The translations under genes and the position numbers were made by a program. A stretch of DNA of 64,000 nucleotides, from assembly GCF_000276665.1 (NCBI RefSeq), contig NW_004955501.1:5446704-5510703 (forward strand), given 5' to 3'. Of this stretch, positions 46,660 through 59,000 are shown in pieces. This DNA is from Chinchilla lanigera (lineage: Eukaryota > Chordata > Mammalia > Rodentia > Chinchillidae). Every line of letters starts with the position of its first letter. The stretch's first letter is position 1. The notes under the pieces were generated by a model, which saw only the letters and a list, made by a program, of their open reading frames with translations, was not told the DNA's origin and did no database searches.

Positions 46660-46707
46660 TAGTACCTTGAATTTAACAAGGAACCATAAATATTTGTTGA
46701 GAAATAG

Positions 46708-46764
46708 GATGGATGGATGATTGATTGATTGAATGAATGAATGAATGAATGAATGAATGAATGA
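46708..46764. repeat. (GGAT)n/(GATT)n/(GAAT)n tetranucleotide repeat
   Basis: GGAT, GATT and GAAT units in series following an L2-like 'aaatatttgttgagaaat' tail. Confidence 0.92.
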
Positions 46765-46769
46765 AAACT

Positions 46770-47860
46770 GTAAGATCAAGGAGTAGGCTTATGGCAGCTT
46801 GTTTAGAAGTTAGTATTAATCTTCCCTCTTCTGGATACCTCCTTTTCTTCTGGGAACTCAGAATGAAGAATCACTCCACTCTTTCTCAGTTTCTAGAAGA
46901 AAAGAAACATATTTAGAAGTTTATTTTACTCCTGAGAAATGTAATATTTTATTTCGACTACTCTGGTGAATTGACTTAGGAGGGGGAAAAACAAAGATTC
47001 CAAAATCTTATACACATCTTAAAAACATAGCCCAATAGAGTCACGAATTAGAACTAAGCTGCAGAGCAGATTTCTAGAAAGCAGTGTTTCCTACGTAGAG
47101 ACCACCCACAAGAATAGGGAGTAGTTAAATAAATGCCATAAGGAGTGTTGGGATGGGCGGCATGTATGTATTTCACATGGAGACCACGTATGTGGGTACC
47201 AGAGTCCAATGATGAGAGGCAGCTTGGCACATTTGAGATAGATCAAGTTATAGGCCAAATTGCAAGACACCTTTTCACTCTGGCAAATTCCTACCTTCCA
47301 CACCCATCCCTGGCTTGCCTCAGAGGGGTCCATGCCTCAAGAGGCCTGTGCTTTAGAGGCCCCTTCACAAGATTTTCTAATATTTCTTTGGTATTGCAAG
47401 TATGGTAGTGACACTTGGGCAAGACATGCAGAGCCCCACCCAGGACCTGCATGGACTCCATTTCTTCCCTTCAATCTACTCTCAGTGCGGGTTCTCACAA
47501 ATGCAATGAGAAGATCCAGGAATCAAGAAATAGGGTTGTCTTGAGGCTTGAGGGTCAGGATGTGGACCAGAAAAGACTGTCTGGCAAGCAGTTTGCTCCT
47601 GCTGGCAGATATGGTAGTTCTCATATGAGATCACATGAGATTGGGTCATTGTGAGAGGTTGATCTGCCAATTTTAGATGATCCAAACCTCTTTTACAGAT
47701 AAGAACCCTACCAAAAATATTTGCCCAGTCCCTGCATATCCTATGGGTAACTTTACTAATGAATTTGGATTTTTATCCCAAGAGTAAAACTCAGACTATA
47801 TTACTCAAAAAATCATTTTTTGTCAAAATCTCTTTTCAAAGTTCATTTACTACAGTAAAA
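46770..47860. other. Unassigned
   Basis: Overlapping ORFs of 67-94 codons on both strands at 47.09-47.69 kb reflect a locally higher GC content; none has a recognisable domain. Confidence 0.35.
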
Positions 47861-47864
47861 TGTA

Positions 47865-48060
47865 ATGTAATGCACCTCATATAAAGAAACCAAGGCTTGG
47901 AGAGGCCAATTGACATGTCGAGGTCACCAGGATGCTCAGTGCAGGAGCTGTGCACTGAACTGCCAAGTCTTTCCTCCATTCCAGTCCAGCAGATGAGGAA
48001 ACTGAGTCCTGAGAGGCAAAGTGGAGTTGACCGAGTCAGGAGTCATGGTGGTGAGATTCC
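47865..48060 (-). repeat. MIR fragments, antisense
   Basis: Two successive MIR-core-like blocks: 'aaccaaggcttggagaggcc' and 'gatgaggaaactgagtcctg'. Confidence 0.55.
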
Positions 48061-48454
48061 TCAGGCCAGGGTTCCACTGTCTCTGCTGTGGTATTTCAGG
48101 CTGCCCTAACCTCCCTCCCTCCCATCTCTTTTCTCCAGTTCTTTCAAAATTCTAGGCTTTCTTGCACCAAAATGTAGTTTTCACACAGCCAATTATCACC
48201 TAAAGTGATTTTCTAAATCAGTGCTGGGGGAAGTGTCAGATCTACTGGCTGCAATATGTCTTCACACCAGACTTCAATAGCTCGTCAGTTACGGATTAAA
48301 GAAACTGCTTGCCACCCTTTCCCACCACTGCTGAAGTTCTTCATGCATCCCTTTTGGCAGCAAGTCAAGTTTAAGGAACCCATAGAGAACTTTAGATTAT
48401 TTCCAGTATGATATATACATTAGGACTAGTTTGCCTGTATGTATGGCCACTGAA

Positions 48455-48512
48455 GAATGTAGGGCACATAGTAGTCAACAAATATTCGTTGAATATGTGA
48501 ATGCAGGTATTA
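48455..48512 (+). repeat. L2 3' tail
   Basis: 'gggcacatagtagtcaacaa' then 'atattcgttgaatatgtgaa'. Confidence 0.6.
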
Positions 48513-48534
48513 CTCATTGAATATTTTCTCTTAA

Positions 48535-48870
48535 AAATTAGGAAGTAATTTACATACAGTAAAACTCACTCTTTTAAGGCACACATTCTGAAAGATTTGA
48601 TAAATGTTTGTAGCCATGTGATGGCCACCACAATCAAGACATAGGTAAGTTCTACCATCCCCCAAATTGTCCTACCCCTTTGTAGTGCAGTCCTTCCTCA
48701 ACCCTCGGCTCCTGCCAGTTACCAATGTTTGCTGTCTACATAGGTTTGCCTTTGCAAGATCATTATATAAGTTGAACCATACAAAACATGACCTTTTGAA
48801 TATGGCTTACTTCATTTAGCATAATGCATTTGATGTTTTTCTAGGTCAATTCATTCATTCCTCATGGAAT
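48535..48870 (-). repeat. L1M 3' UTR, antisense
   Basis: The plus strand reads as the reverse of an L1M 3' region: 'atttacatacagtaaaactc', 'ccaccacaatcaagacatag', 'tggcttacttcatttagcat'. Confidence 0.7.
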
Positions 48871-48874
48871 GAAT

Positions 48875-49120
48875 GTAGAAAAATCTTGTCAAATATCTGA
48901 AATATGAAATGCTCTAAATCTGAAAACTTTGAGCGCCAATATGATACCACAATTACCTTTCCCAATTGATTTCTTCAAAGGCCTGTCAGCCACCAGGATT
49001 ACAAGAAGAAGGTATTCAAACACTTAGTTCATTTTACTTCACTTGTTCATATAGTCCTTTTCAAAACTGGTAAAGGTATCAGAATTAAAGCAAAGTACGA
49101 GTCTATCTTCCTGATAGCAA
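48875..49120. other. Unassigned
   Basis: Nothing recognised. Confidence 0.35.
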
Positions 49121-49124
49121 AGAA

Positions 49125-49225
49125 AGTGGTGTAGCACAAAGCATAAACAAATTCTGAGTCAGATTGGACTGATGAAGGTCTGAGTCTGGATGCTCTTCCT
49201 AGTTCTGCGTTGAGATCTTGATAGC
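49125..49225 (+). repeat. MIR fragment
   Basis: 'aagtggtgtagcacaaagca', 'aattctgagtcagattgg', 'gatgctcttcctagttctg'. Confidence 0.55.
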
Positions 49226-49229
49226 TACA

Positions 49230-49640
49230 TTAGTCATGGTTTTCCTGAGAGACAGAACTAATAGGATGAAGAGCAGAGACAGAGAGAAGTGACTTGCAGG
49301 AGAATTGGTTAACATGATTATGGGGGCTGAAAAGTCACTGGAGAGGCTCTGTGCAAGTTGGAGATTCAGGAGAAAAGCTTCAGAACCAGGGAAGCTAATG
49401 GTGTGACTCTCAATCTGAGGTCAAAGGATTGAGAAATCCAGGCACTTCCAGTGTATAAGTCCTGGAATTCAAAGGCAAAAGACCCAGTAATTCTGATGTC
49501 AAGAAACAGAGAAGAAGGGTATCCCAGAGAGAAGGGAAGATTTTGTCTTTATCCTGTCTTTCTATTCTTACAGCATCCCCGGTTTTTGCACCTGAGAACA
49601 CTGCTATCTCCATAGGAAGTGCCAGTAACTGAGATTTCTC
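49230..49640 (-). repeat. MLT2-type ERVL LTR, antisense
   Basis: The plus strand reads 'agtcatggttttcctgagag', 'acagaactaataggatgaag', 'gattatgggggctgaaaagt', the reverse complement of the U5-R end of an MLT2 LTR. The U3 side is decayed. Confidence 0.65.
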
Positions 49641-49880
49641 CTAGAGTTTTTATTACCTGTGGAATTGATCAACATTCCTGACCTTTCACATATAACTACT
49701 GACGGTTTTTCCTGTATCACATACTATTTTCTTTTTGAAGATCTTCCAAAGAAATCATACTCAAGTTTCATGAATTTTTGGGCTTCCCCAACAGATGAAT
49801 TTTTATCTTTCTGGTGTCATAAATCACATAATCGATTTGATGATATTTCTGTTCTTTTATACCTTTGCCTGCGTTGCATT

Positions 49881-49987
49881 CTAGACCAATTAAGTCAGAA
49901 TCTCTGGAGGTTAGGCTTGTTCTTAATGTTTTAAAAATGCTCCTCAGGTGATTCACAAATGCAGCCAAGGTTGAGAACCACTGCTCT
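49881..49987 (+). repeat. MER5A-like 3' half
   Basis: 'agtcagaatctctggaggtt', 'ctcctcaggtgattcacaaa', 'ggttgagaaccactg' including the intact right end. Confidence 0.75.
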
Positions 49988-50212
49988 AAATGCATTATAA
50001 TAGATGCTACAAATAGTACCTGTAAGAGCTTTAAGGCTACAGTTCTGGATGGTACCAGCTTAATGTATGAAAGTATAATGTCTTCCATGCTGCTTTTTCT
50101 TTCAAGCAAGAATCTAACATAGTCATGGTAGTGAAATGACAGCCCCTTTACTCAGCCACCATCCTCCTCCTCCACTCCACCATCAACAAGTTTGTGCAGG
50201 CTGCATTGCAGT

Positions 50213-50390
50213 AAAAAATGACATACTAACACTTTACAAATTAATAATTGGCATGGCCAAACTAAAGACAGTCACTGGGATAGTGATTAATCATAAAAAA
50301 TCATAAAAAATGACATACTAACACTTTACAAATTAATAATTGGGATGGCCAAACTAAAGACAGTCACTAGGATAGTGATTAATCATAAAA
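50213..50390. repeat. 92-bp tandem duplication
   Basis: Copy 1 (50213-50304) and copy 2 (50305-50390, slightly shorter) start AAAAAATGACATACT and differ at only about two positions (GGC/GGG before ATGGCC; CACTGGG/CACTAGG). The high identity implies a young event. The join is a doubled TCATAAAAAA. Confidence 0.95.
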
Positions 50391-50399
50391 GCTTTTTAT

Positions 50400-50770
50400 G
50401 ATCAAAAGTGTAGGAGCCCTTCTTGTTGAGATATGACTGAAATTGGTTCAAACTTCAGTGGAGAAAAGGAAAAGATTTTGTTGTACAGCAGGAAACCCAC
50501 AGCCCACTCCTTGTGAAGGAGGCCCTTTAAAGTTTGCCTGTCATTCTTCAGCTTCCCTGGGTCCTGTGACAATTGTGTCACAGGCTGTCACAGACTGTCA
50601 TTTCATTCATTGGAGCGAACCCATGAAGGGTTTTCCTGCCAACTCAGCAAATACCTAATAGGAGAAAAGCTAGCTGGGAAATGATCCAGTTTATTAATTC
50701 AACTTGAATTTTTCACAGTATCAGAAAAGGATTAGATAAAGTAACCCAGTAACTTCCTACAGGACTTCTG
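50400..50770. other. Unassigned
   Basis: Nothing recognised; the 71-codon ORF has no domain. Confidence 0.35.
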
Positions 50771-50774
50771 AATG

Positions 50775-51060
50775 TATTTGGATGTTTATACTATTCTTTA
50801 CTTTATTATTAGGTTAAAGTAGCCAAAATTTATATATTTAAAATTTAAACATAATAATTGTACATATGTTATATGTTATGATAATTTAATACATGTATAT
50901 AATGTGGAATAGTAAAATCAGGATAATAACATTTCCCTCTCCTTCAACTTTTATCACTTATCATTTTGTTGTTTTGGGAACCTCTCATTTAGCTCTCTAC
51001 AAAATATATAACAAATTACTATAAATGACAGTCACTCTAGTATGTCATAGAGTACATTAG
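50775..51060 (-). repeat. L1 3' UTR fragment, antisense
   Basis: 'tacatgtatataatgtggaa', 'gtaaaatcaggataataaca', 'tttatcacttatcattttgt' match the reverse of an L1 3' UTR. Confidence 0.5.
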
Positions 51061-51369
51061 TATTTTAAAATACACAAACAGAAAAGATAAGATGAGTGGG
51101 AAAATAAGATTTTAATTCATATAATTCAATTGCTTTTGACTTCCTGATATATATAAATGCTTCATGTTTTCCCTGTTCTCAGGGAAGTAGATTGTATTTT
51201 CAAGCAAAAGTTGCTAATAGGCAAAATTACAACACAGAAATTGTAAAAAGTATATTGAAGAACCAAAACTAAAAAGTTGCTACTAATTAATGTCAAGTCT
51301 AACATAATTTTTGAAAGAGAATATTTGGTCTTTTAGCTTATTTAATGAAATGTATTGTGGTATCATTTA

Positions 51370-51990
51370 AGCACTGTTGTAGTCAGGGTTTATAAGCAAA
51401 ACAATTTACTACAGGACATATAATTTATAGGATTATGTTAGAGTAGTCACCCAAAGAGTTTAGTACAAAAGAGTGCCGGAAATCTGTCCACACACTAAAG
51501 ACCCAAGTGAATCCAGCTGAGGGCCTGAATCCCATGGCAATGTCCTACGTGAATCCAGTTGAATATCTAGAGCTCACAACAATGTCCCCCACAAGTCCAA
51601 CCGGAGGCCAAGAGCCCACAACAATGTGTAATGCAAGCCTATTTCAGGGATATGTGCTGGAAAGGCCCAGAGGTCAGTGGTGGAAGCTAGAAAGTCTGTG
51701 CTAGCAGGATAAAGGATCTGTGCCAGTAGGATTAGGGATCTGTACTGGAGCCAGGAAGCAATGCTCAAAGTAAGGACCAGAGCTCCCCCGAAAGGTACCA
51801 CAGCCATCCTCAGCAACAGTGAGGTCCTGAGCTCCTCTGATGATGAAAACAGTTGAGTCCACATCAGGAAATCCAGCATTACAAGATCCTATAGGAGAAG
51901 AAACAGCACCAAGAGAACCAACAGCTGCACTTCTTCCTCTCCAGTTCTCGTTTTTATGATGTTGGCAGCAATCCTCAAGTGGGCTTCCCA
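51370..51990 (-). repeat. Possible ERV LTR with internal 42-bp repeats
   Basis: Starts 'gtagtcagggtttataagca', reminiscent of the reversed end of ERVL LTRs. Contains three about 42-bp degenerate units at 51510-51636, seen in the plus frame as 14-residue units sharing NP and TM/AM positions, and a second GGATCTGT repeat near 51714-51742. Family unknown. Confidence 0.35.
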
Positions 51991-52019
51991 TAACCAGTAC
52001 CGTGTAGATTCAGTTCAGC

Positions 52020-52500
52020 TAGGTTACAAGCTGACCACCAGTTGTCAATCCACCACAATAAGCTGCATACATTTAAATTGTATAATTCAATGAGTTTTCC
52101 AGCTGTATACTCTCCTAAAAACAACATAATCAAGATAAACCATGTTTCCATTACTCCCCAAATTTTCTCATATACCTTTGCAGTCCTTCCTTCTCCATTT
52201 GGCATCCAGACAACTTCTGATCTGCTTTCTTCTGTGATTAACCTACATTTTCTTCTTATGTGAATAGACTTATACAACACATACATTTTGTATGGCTTCT
52301 TTATTCAGTATAATGTCTGTAAAAATGGGTCTAGGTTATGGCATGTGTTGGAACTCCATCTTTTTTTTTTATTACACAGCATTATTCTATTGCATGGATG
52401 TACTCCAGTTTGTTATCCACTCACCTGGTAATGGGCTTCTGAATAGCCTAGAATTTTGGGCTACTATGAGCCATGCTTCCAAGAACAGTCTTGTATAAGT
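52020..52500 (-). repeat. L1M 3' end, antisense
   Basis: 'aaattgtataattcaatgag', 'aacaacataatcaagataaa', 'ggcttctttattcagtataa', 'gcatggatgtactccagttt', 'ctactatgagccatgc' in reversed L1 3' order. Confidence 0.75.
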
Positions 52501-52749
52501 GTTTGTGGGAACAGAAAACAATATACTTTAAAATATTAATGTTAGTGTATATATAATTTAAAACCTAGTGCACATGGTTTTGTTGATCTGGGGTGGTCAC
52601 TTTATAAAACTTATATACTATGATTTCCTGTGGCAGATGTGATGGCTCTTTACCCACTCAACAACTTTCAGATTGTATATGCACAGCTCTATTTGGTGCC
52701 ATTTACATCATGAAGTACCATCTGCTCAACTGCATATGGCAGTTTAAGT

Positions 52750-53929
52750 CCTTAAATAGGTCTCTTTCTTTAAAAATTTTATTAGTACATGTTTGTAGTA
52801 CATGATGTTTACATTCATCTTGATGGTGCTACATGTATTTATTATATCTTAATTCTTTTTATTCCCCTTTTCCTCCCCATCCTCTTCCCTCCCTCTTCCT
52901 CCACCTCTACATCCTCTCCCCCATTTACTTTCTTTTAGTTCATGTTTGTGACATATAATGGTTATATTCATTGTAAATGGTACATGCAAACAACACTCTC
53001 GGATCCTTTTATGTCTCCTTCCCCTCCCCACATTTTCTCACCCTTGGCCTCTTGGTTCCTTTCCCATTTTCTAAAGGTCTACCTCCCTATTTCCTTTTAT
53101 CAATCCTTTATTTTGCTCTGTACTTTGGACTTCTTACACACAGAAACCATATGATATTTCAGTTTGTGTGTCTGATTTATTTCACTCATTTTCCTGCAAA
53201 TGTCTCAATTTATCATTCTTTATGGCCAAGTAGTATTCCATTATGTATAGCTACCACATTTTTTTTATCCATTCATCTGTTGGTGGGCATACAAGCTGCT
53301 TTCAAGATTTAGCTATTATAAATTGTGCTACTATAAACATGCGTATGTGTGGATTGCTGTAATATGATGTGTTCAACTCTTTGGGGAAGATACCTAGAAG
53401 GGGAACAGCTGGATCAAATGGAACTTCTATTTTTAGTTTTCTAAGAAATCTCTATATTGATTTCCACAATGGTTGTACTAGTGTACATTCCCATCAGCAA
53501 TGTAGGTGTGTCCCTTTGTTACTATAGCCTTGCCAACATTTGTTATTATCTGATATTTTGATGATTGTCATTATTTCTGGGGTAAGATAAAATCTCACTG
53601 TTGTTTTAATTTGCCTTTCTTTAATGACTAGTAAAGTTGAACAATTTTTCGTGTTTTTATTGCCCATTTGTATTTCTTCTTCTGAGAAGTGTATTAATTT
53701 CTGTTGCCCATTGTTTGATAGAGTCTTTTATTTTTGGACCTAATTTTTTGAGTTCTTTGTATATTCTAAATAGTAGTCCTCTGGGGTGTAGCTGACAAAA
53801 ATCTATTATTCTGTAAACTGTCTTTTCACTTTGTTCACTGTTTCCTGTCCTATGCAGAAGGCTTTTTATTTAACACAATCCCACTTGTTATCTTTTGCTG
53901 TTATTTCTTTTGCAGTTGGAGTTCTGTTC
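52750..53929 (-). pseudogene. Older L1, antisense, left part
   Basis: Reversed L1 3' UTR and ORF2 C-terminal text: 'agtagtattccattatgtat', 'cattcatctgttggtgggca', 'ggttgtactagtgtacattc', 'gcccattgtttgatagag', 'ttcagaaagtcct'. It breaks at the insertion of the complete L1 and resumes at 60330. Decayed, no function. Confidence 0.85.
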
Positions 53930-54943
53930 AGAAAGTCCTGATTGTCCTGGGACTATGAGGCTGGTGAGAGGAATCTGAGTTTGGCTCCTCCCTTCCTCAT
54001 TAACTTGGGATGGCACAACTGGAGAGAGAAGTCTGAGATCCTCCCCTCCTCCCTCCATGGGTGACACTTAGGACTCAGAGACCTGCAGGGTCACCAGTGA
54101 CAAGGTAAGACCCTAGCTAAGAAGTAGAGGTGTGGAAATATTCCATGCAACATCAGCAATACAAGCCAACAGGTGATCTCTAACCCTTCTTTTTGTTTTT
54201 CTACTCATCCTCTTCCTGTCTTTTGTCAACTATCTTGCTTGACTTTGCGATATTTTCATGTGAGTAAACATTGTCTCTTCTCTTTCTGGTTTACTTCAAA
54301 ACTCCTAGGCCTTCTCTTCCAATCCTTCCCTCCTGTGTCCTACAATTACTCAAAACCTGGATGATCATCCCGTTCCCTCCAACCTTGCTTCTACTATATT
54401 TAACCTCATTCATTTCTCCATCTTACCTTCTATCCTCCTGACACCTCCCTCACAAAACAGGGTGAAATCATTACATAGAAGTTCCTGGTATAAGTTGGAT
54501 TATATTATATTTCTGTAGACCCTTCCTCCTACAGTTATAGATATCAGGCTAATAGTTACCACAGTTTGTCAATAGCCAGGTTGTGCTTGAGTCTATTGTT
54601 ATTGTCAATTAAACTACTTTAACCTGGATGTCATACATTCTATGACCAGTTTTTCCCACCTGTATGACAACACTGCAATTGTAAGGCGTCATAACCATCA
54701 CCACAGTCCAGGATCAAAGGAATGGGCCCTAAGTCAAACTGATAGCAACTCCTCAGTCTTAATATATTGGGAAGATAGGTTCTTGGGATACACATAAACA
54801 CCAAGAAACACCTACATCTAGAAGGCATCTGGAGGAACAGACACTTCCTAGGAAAGCCTTGATACTAGTGATAAGGTTAACATAAGAAACCTACAAGGAT
54901 CAACACAAAAAACAAAGTAAAATAGAAAACAGAAAATGACAAG

Positions 54944-55989
54944 ATGAAGCAACAAAATCCAATCCCAAATGCCTAGACCACCCAAGACAAGTCTAAAGCA
55001 CAAAGAGATAGAGGAAATTGGAAGCCAACAAATGGAATTCTCTGAAATAACAGGAGAAGTGAAAAAGCAAATGGAAGAGGGTATAGAAAAAAATAATCTC
55101 TATGATATAAAAAGAAATGACTATCAAAATAAAATACAGTAAAGCAGACACGTATAAACAAATAGAGGAGCTCAAGAAGATGATGAAAACGATGAATGCC
55201 AAACATAGACAAGAAATGGAATCAATGAAACAAATCCAAACAGAAATGAAGGAGAGTAGAAACCTCATGGAAAGTATATGCAGCAGATTGAATGAAGGCA
55301 AGGATAGAATATCAAATCTAGAAGACAGAAATGCAACTAGCAACCAGAAAAAGAAAGATATCTTAAAAATCACAAAAGACTACAAAAAATCAATCCAACA
55401 GCTACAGGATGAAGCAAAGAAGAACAACATAAAATTGACTGGAATCAGTGAGAAAGCTGGAGACAGCACAAAAGCCATTAAAAACCTCTTCACAGAAAAA
55501 ATGGCAGAAAACTTCCCAAACATGGATAAAAAATTTGACATACAAATAAGTAAAGTGTATAGAACTTCAAATAGCCATAACCAAAGTTAGTCTATACCAG
55601 AATATAATAATCAAGATTCTAGATGTTCAGCACAAGAACAAAAGATTAAAAGAAGCTAGAGAAAAGAAACATATCACCTATAAAGAAAAGCCCATCAGAA
55701 TAAAAGTAGACTTCTCAACACAAACGTTCAAATCAAGGAGAGCTCTGAGTAGGGTATTTCAGCCCTAAAGGAAAACAGTCTTCAACCCAGACTGATATAC
55801 ACTACAAAACTATCTTTTAAAATTGATGGAAAAATAAGATACTTCCATGAAAAGGAACAACTGAAGAAATTTATGACCACAAAACCTGCTCCCCAGAATG
55901 CTCTGAAGGCCATATTAGAAAGAGATAACACAGACAACAAACACATGAACACCAATAGAAAGAAGGCACAAGGCAGGGCAAGCAATTAA
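54944..55989 (+). pseudogene. L1 ORF1 (RNA-binding protein), broken
   Basis: The first ATG at 54944 meets a stop after ten codons. The longest open part, 55117-55590 (157 codons), holds a Lys/Glu/Met-rich coiled-coil region (about residues 12-75 of that part) and the start of the RRM-like region with an 'IRLTGI'-type element (here IKLTGI). The C-terminal domain continues in other frames at 55.7-55.99 kb, with words equal to VDFSTQTFKSRRALS and KLSFKIDGKIRYF. The usual product forms trimers that coat L1 RNA. Ends with TAA at 55987-55989. Confidence 0.85.
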
Positions 55990-56026
55990 ACAGAGAAGGA
56001 CAGGGAACAAACAGCAGGAAAACAAC

Positions 56027-59000
56027 ATGAAAGAGAAAAGCCAATACATATCAGTTATAACCATCAATGTAAATGGTCTGAACTCACCAATTGAAAGAAA
56101 CGGACTGGCGGAATGGATCAAGACACAAGATTCAACAATATGCTGCATTTAAGAAATGCATTTAGGGGCTGGGGATTTAGCTCAGCGGCAAAAGCGCCTG
56201 CCTGGCAAGTGCAAGGTCGTGAGTTCGGTTCCCGGTACCAGAGAAAAACAAACAAACAAAAAAAGACATGCATTTAACCCAAAAAGAAATTCATAGACTA
56301 AAAGTCAAAGGATGGAAAACAATTCTCCATGCCACAGGAACCCAGAGAAAAGTAGGGGTAGCTCTTCTATTTGCAGACAATGCAAACTTGAAGCTAAAAC
56401 TGAACAACAGAGACAAAGAAAGACATTATATATATTGGGTATACATACTGTATATACATACAAAGAAGGATATTATGTATATTGTTAAAAGAAAACTCCA
56501 AGAAGAGGAGATAACAATAATAAATATTTATGCACCAAACACAGGTTCATCCAACTACATTAAACAAATATTAACAGACATGAAAAACCGAACATAAACT
56601 AACACAGTTGTAGTTGGGGACTTTCACAAATAGACAGGTCAACTATCTCTCTAAAAAAGTCAAAAGAGAAATATTAGAATTAAACTCAGCCTGTGAACAA
56701 ATCGACTTGGTAGATGTCTACAGAATGTTCCACCCCCAAACATCAGAATACACATTCTTCTCAGCTGCACGTGGAATAGTCTCCAAAATAGACCATATAT
56801 TAGCTGAGAAAACATATCTAAATGTAGAGGAACTGAAATCATCTCATGCATACTATTTGACCATAGCACAATGAAACTGGAAATCAGCAACAAAGGAAAT
56901 CACAAAAGCTACATTAACACATGGAAATTAAACAACACCCTTCTGAACAACCAATGGGTCACAGAGGAAATTAAAGATGAAATTAAACTGGATCAAAGAT
57001 CTAAATTAAACAGTACCTACAATTAAACAATAATGCCTATACAATATACTGAAACTTATGGGATGCAATGAAAACACTCCTCTGAGAGAAATTTACAGCA
57101 ATGAACTCACACATTAGAAAAACAGAACAAGCTCAAATAAACCACCTAATGTTGAACACAAACTTCTAGAAAAAGGAAAACAAATCAAACCCCAAACTCA
57201 TATGAGGGAAGAAACTATAAAGATACAAGCAGAAATTAATGCAATGGGGACTAAGAAAACAATAGAATCAATGAACTGAAAAGTTGGTATTGTGAAAGAA
57301 TAAATAAAATTGATAAACCAATATCCAACCTCATCAAAAAGAGGGAAAAAACCCACAAATGCAAGCAATTAGGCATGAAAAGGGTGAAATCACAATGGAT
57401 CCCACAGAAATCCAGGAGATCATCAATACCTTCTATGAGAACCTATGTTCTAATAAGATGGAAAACAAAGAAGTGGACAGATTCCTAGACGCAACTGAAT
57501 TTCCAACACTAAATCAAGAAGATATAAAAATTCTAAATAACACAATATCAGCCAATAAAGTTGAAAATATAATTAAAAATTTATCAGTAAAAGAGCCCAG
57601 GCTCTGACAGATTTACTGTTGAATTATATAAGGAATTTAGAGAAGAGCTAATGCTCCCAATACTGAAACCCTTTGAAGAATTTGAAAGGGAAGCGGTACT
57701 TCCAAAATCATTCCTGGAAGTAAATATTATCCTGATTCCAAAACCAGAAAAGAACACAACCAAACAAGAAAACTACAAGCCAATCTCTCTAATGAAAATT
57801 GATGCAAAAGTTCTCAATAAAATACTAGCAAAAAGAATGCACCAAATCAACAAGAAGATTATACAACATGACCAGGTGGGATTCATCCCAGGAATGCAGG
57901 ATGGTTCAATATATGCAAATCAATAGATGTAATACACTATATCAACAGAGCCAAAGACAAAAATCACACGATCATCTCAATAGATGCAGAAAAAGCTTTT
58001 GATAAAGTCCAACACTCATTCATGATAAAAACCCAACAGAAAATTGGAACAGATGGTTTTTACTCCAATCTGATAAAAGCCATCTATGACAAACCAACAG
58101 CCAACATTATAGACAAACACTGAAAAGTTTGACTTTAAAATCAGGAACAAGACAAGGATGTCCACTGTCACCACTCCTATTCAATACAATTCTGGAAACA
58201 TTAGCCAGAGCAATTAGATGAGAGAGAAATAAACAGAATAAACATAGGAAAGGAAGAAGTGAAAGCACTTGCAGATGACATGATACTCTACGTAGAAGAT
58301 CCCAAAACTCCACCAAAAGACTTGTATATTTATTTAATAACCAAAATCAGTAACATAGCTTCATGCAAAATCAACACTCAAGAATCAATAGCATTCTTGT
58401 ACACAAACAGCAGACTCACAGAGAGAAATTAGGGAAAGCACATTCTTCACAATAGATTCCTAAAAAATAAAATACTTAGGAATCAGTCTAACAAAGGATG
58501 TAAAAGATTTATGCAGTAAAAATTACAGTACACTAAAAAAAGAGATTGAAGAGGATATCAGAAAATGGAAAGATATCATTTCCTCTTGGATGGGAAAAAC
58601 TAACACAGAAAAGTGGCTATATTCACAAAACTGCTATACAGATTTAATGTAACCCCAATCAAAATACCATTAACATAACTCACAGAACTAGAGAAAACAC
58701 TCTTAAAATTCATTTGGAACCAGAGAGACCTAGAATAGCAAAAGAAATTCTGGGCAACAAAGGCAAGGCAGGGAGTCTCACAATCCCAGACCTGAAATTA
58801 TACTACAAAGCCACTGGGATAAAATCAGAATGGTATTGGCAAAAGAAAAATCAGTGGAACAGAATAGAAGATGCAGACATAACCCCAAACACACTCAGCC
58901 ACTCTGTCTTTGACAAAGGAGCCAAACATGTTCACTGGAAGAAAGATAGTCTCTTTAATAAATGGTGCTTGAAAAACTGGTTTTCCACATGCTAACGAGT

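Noticed and set aside
54973..55373. Hydrophobic 79- and 126-codon minus ORFs resembling membrane proteins
   Set aside because: Antisense reading of the Lys/Glu/Met-rich L1 ORF1 coiled coil gives Phe/Leu/Ser runs.
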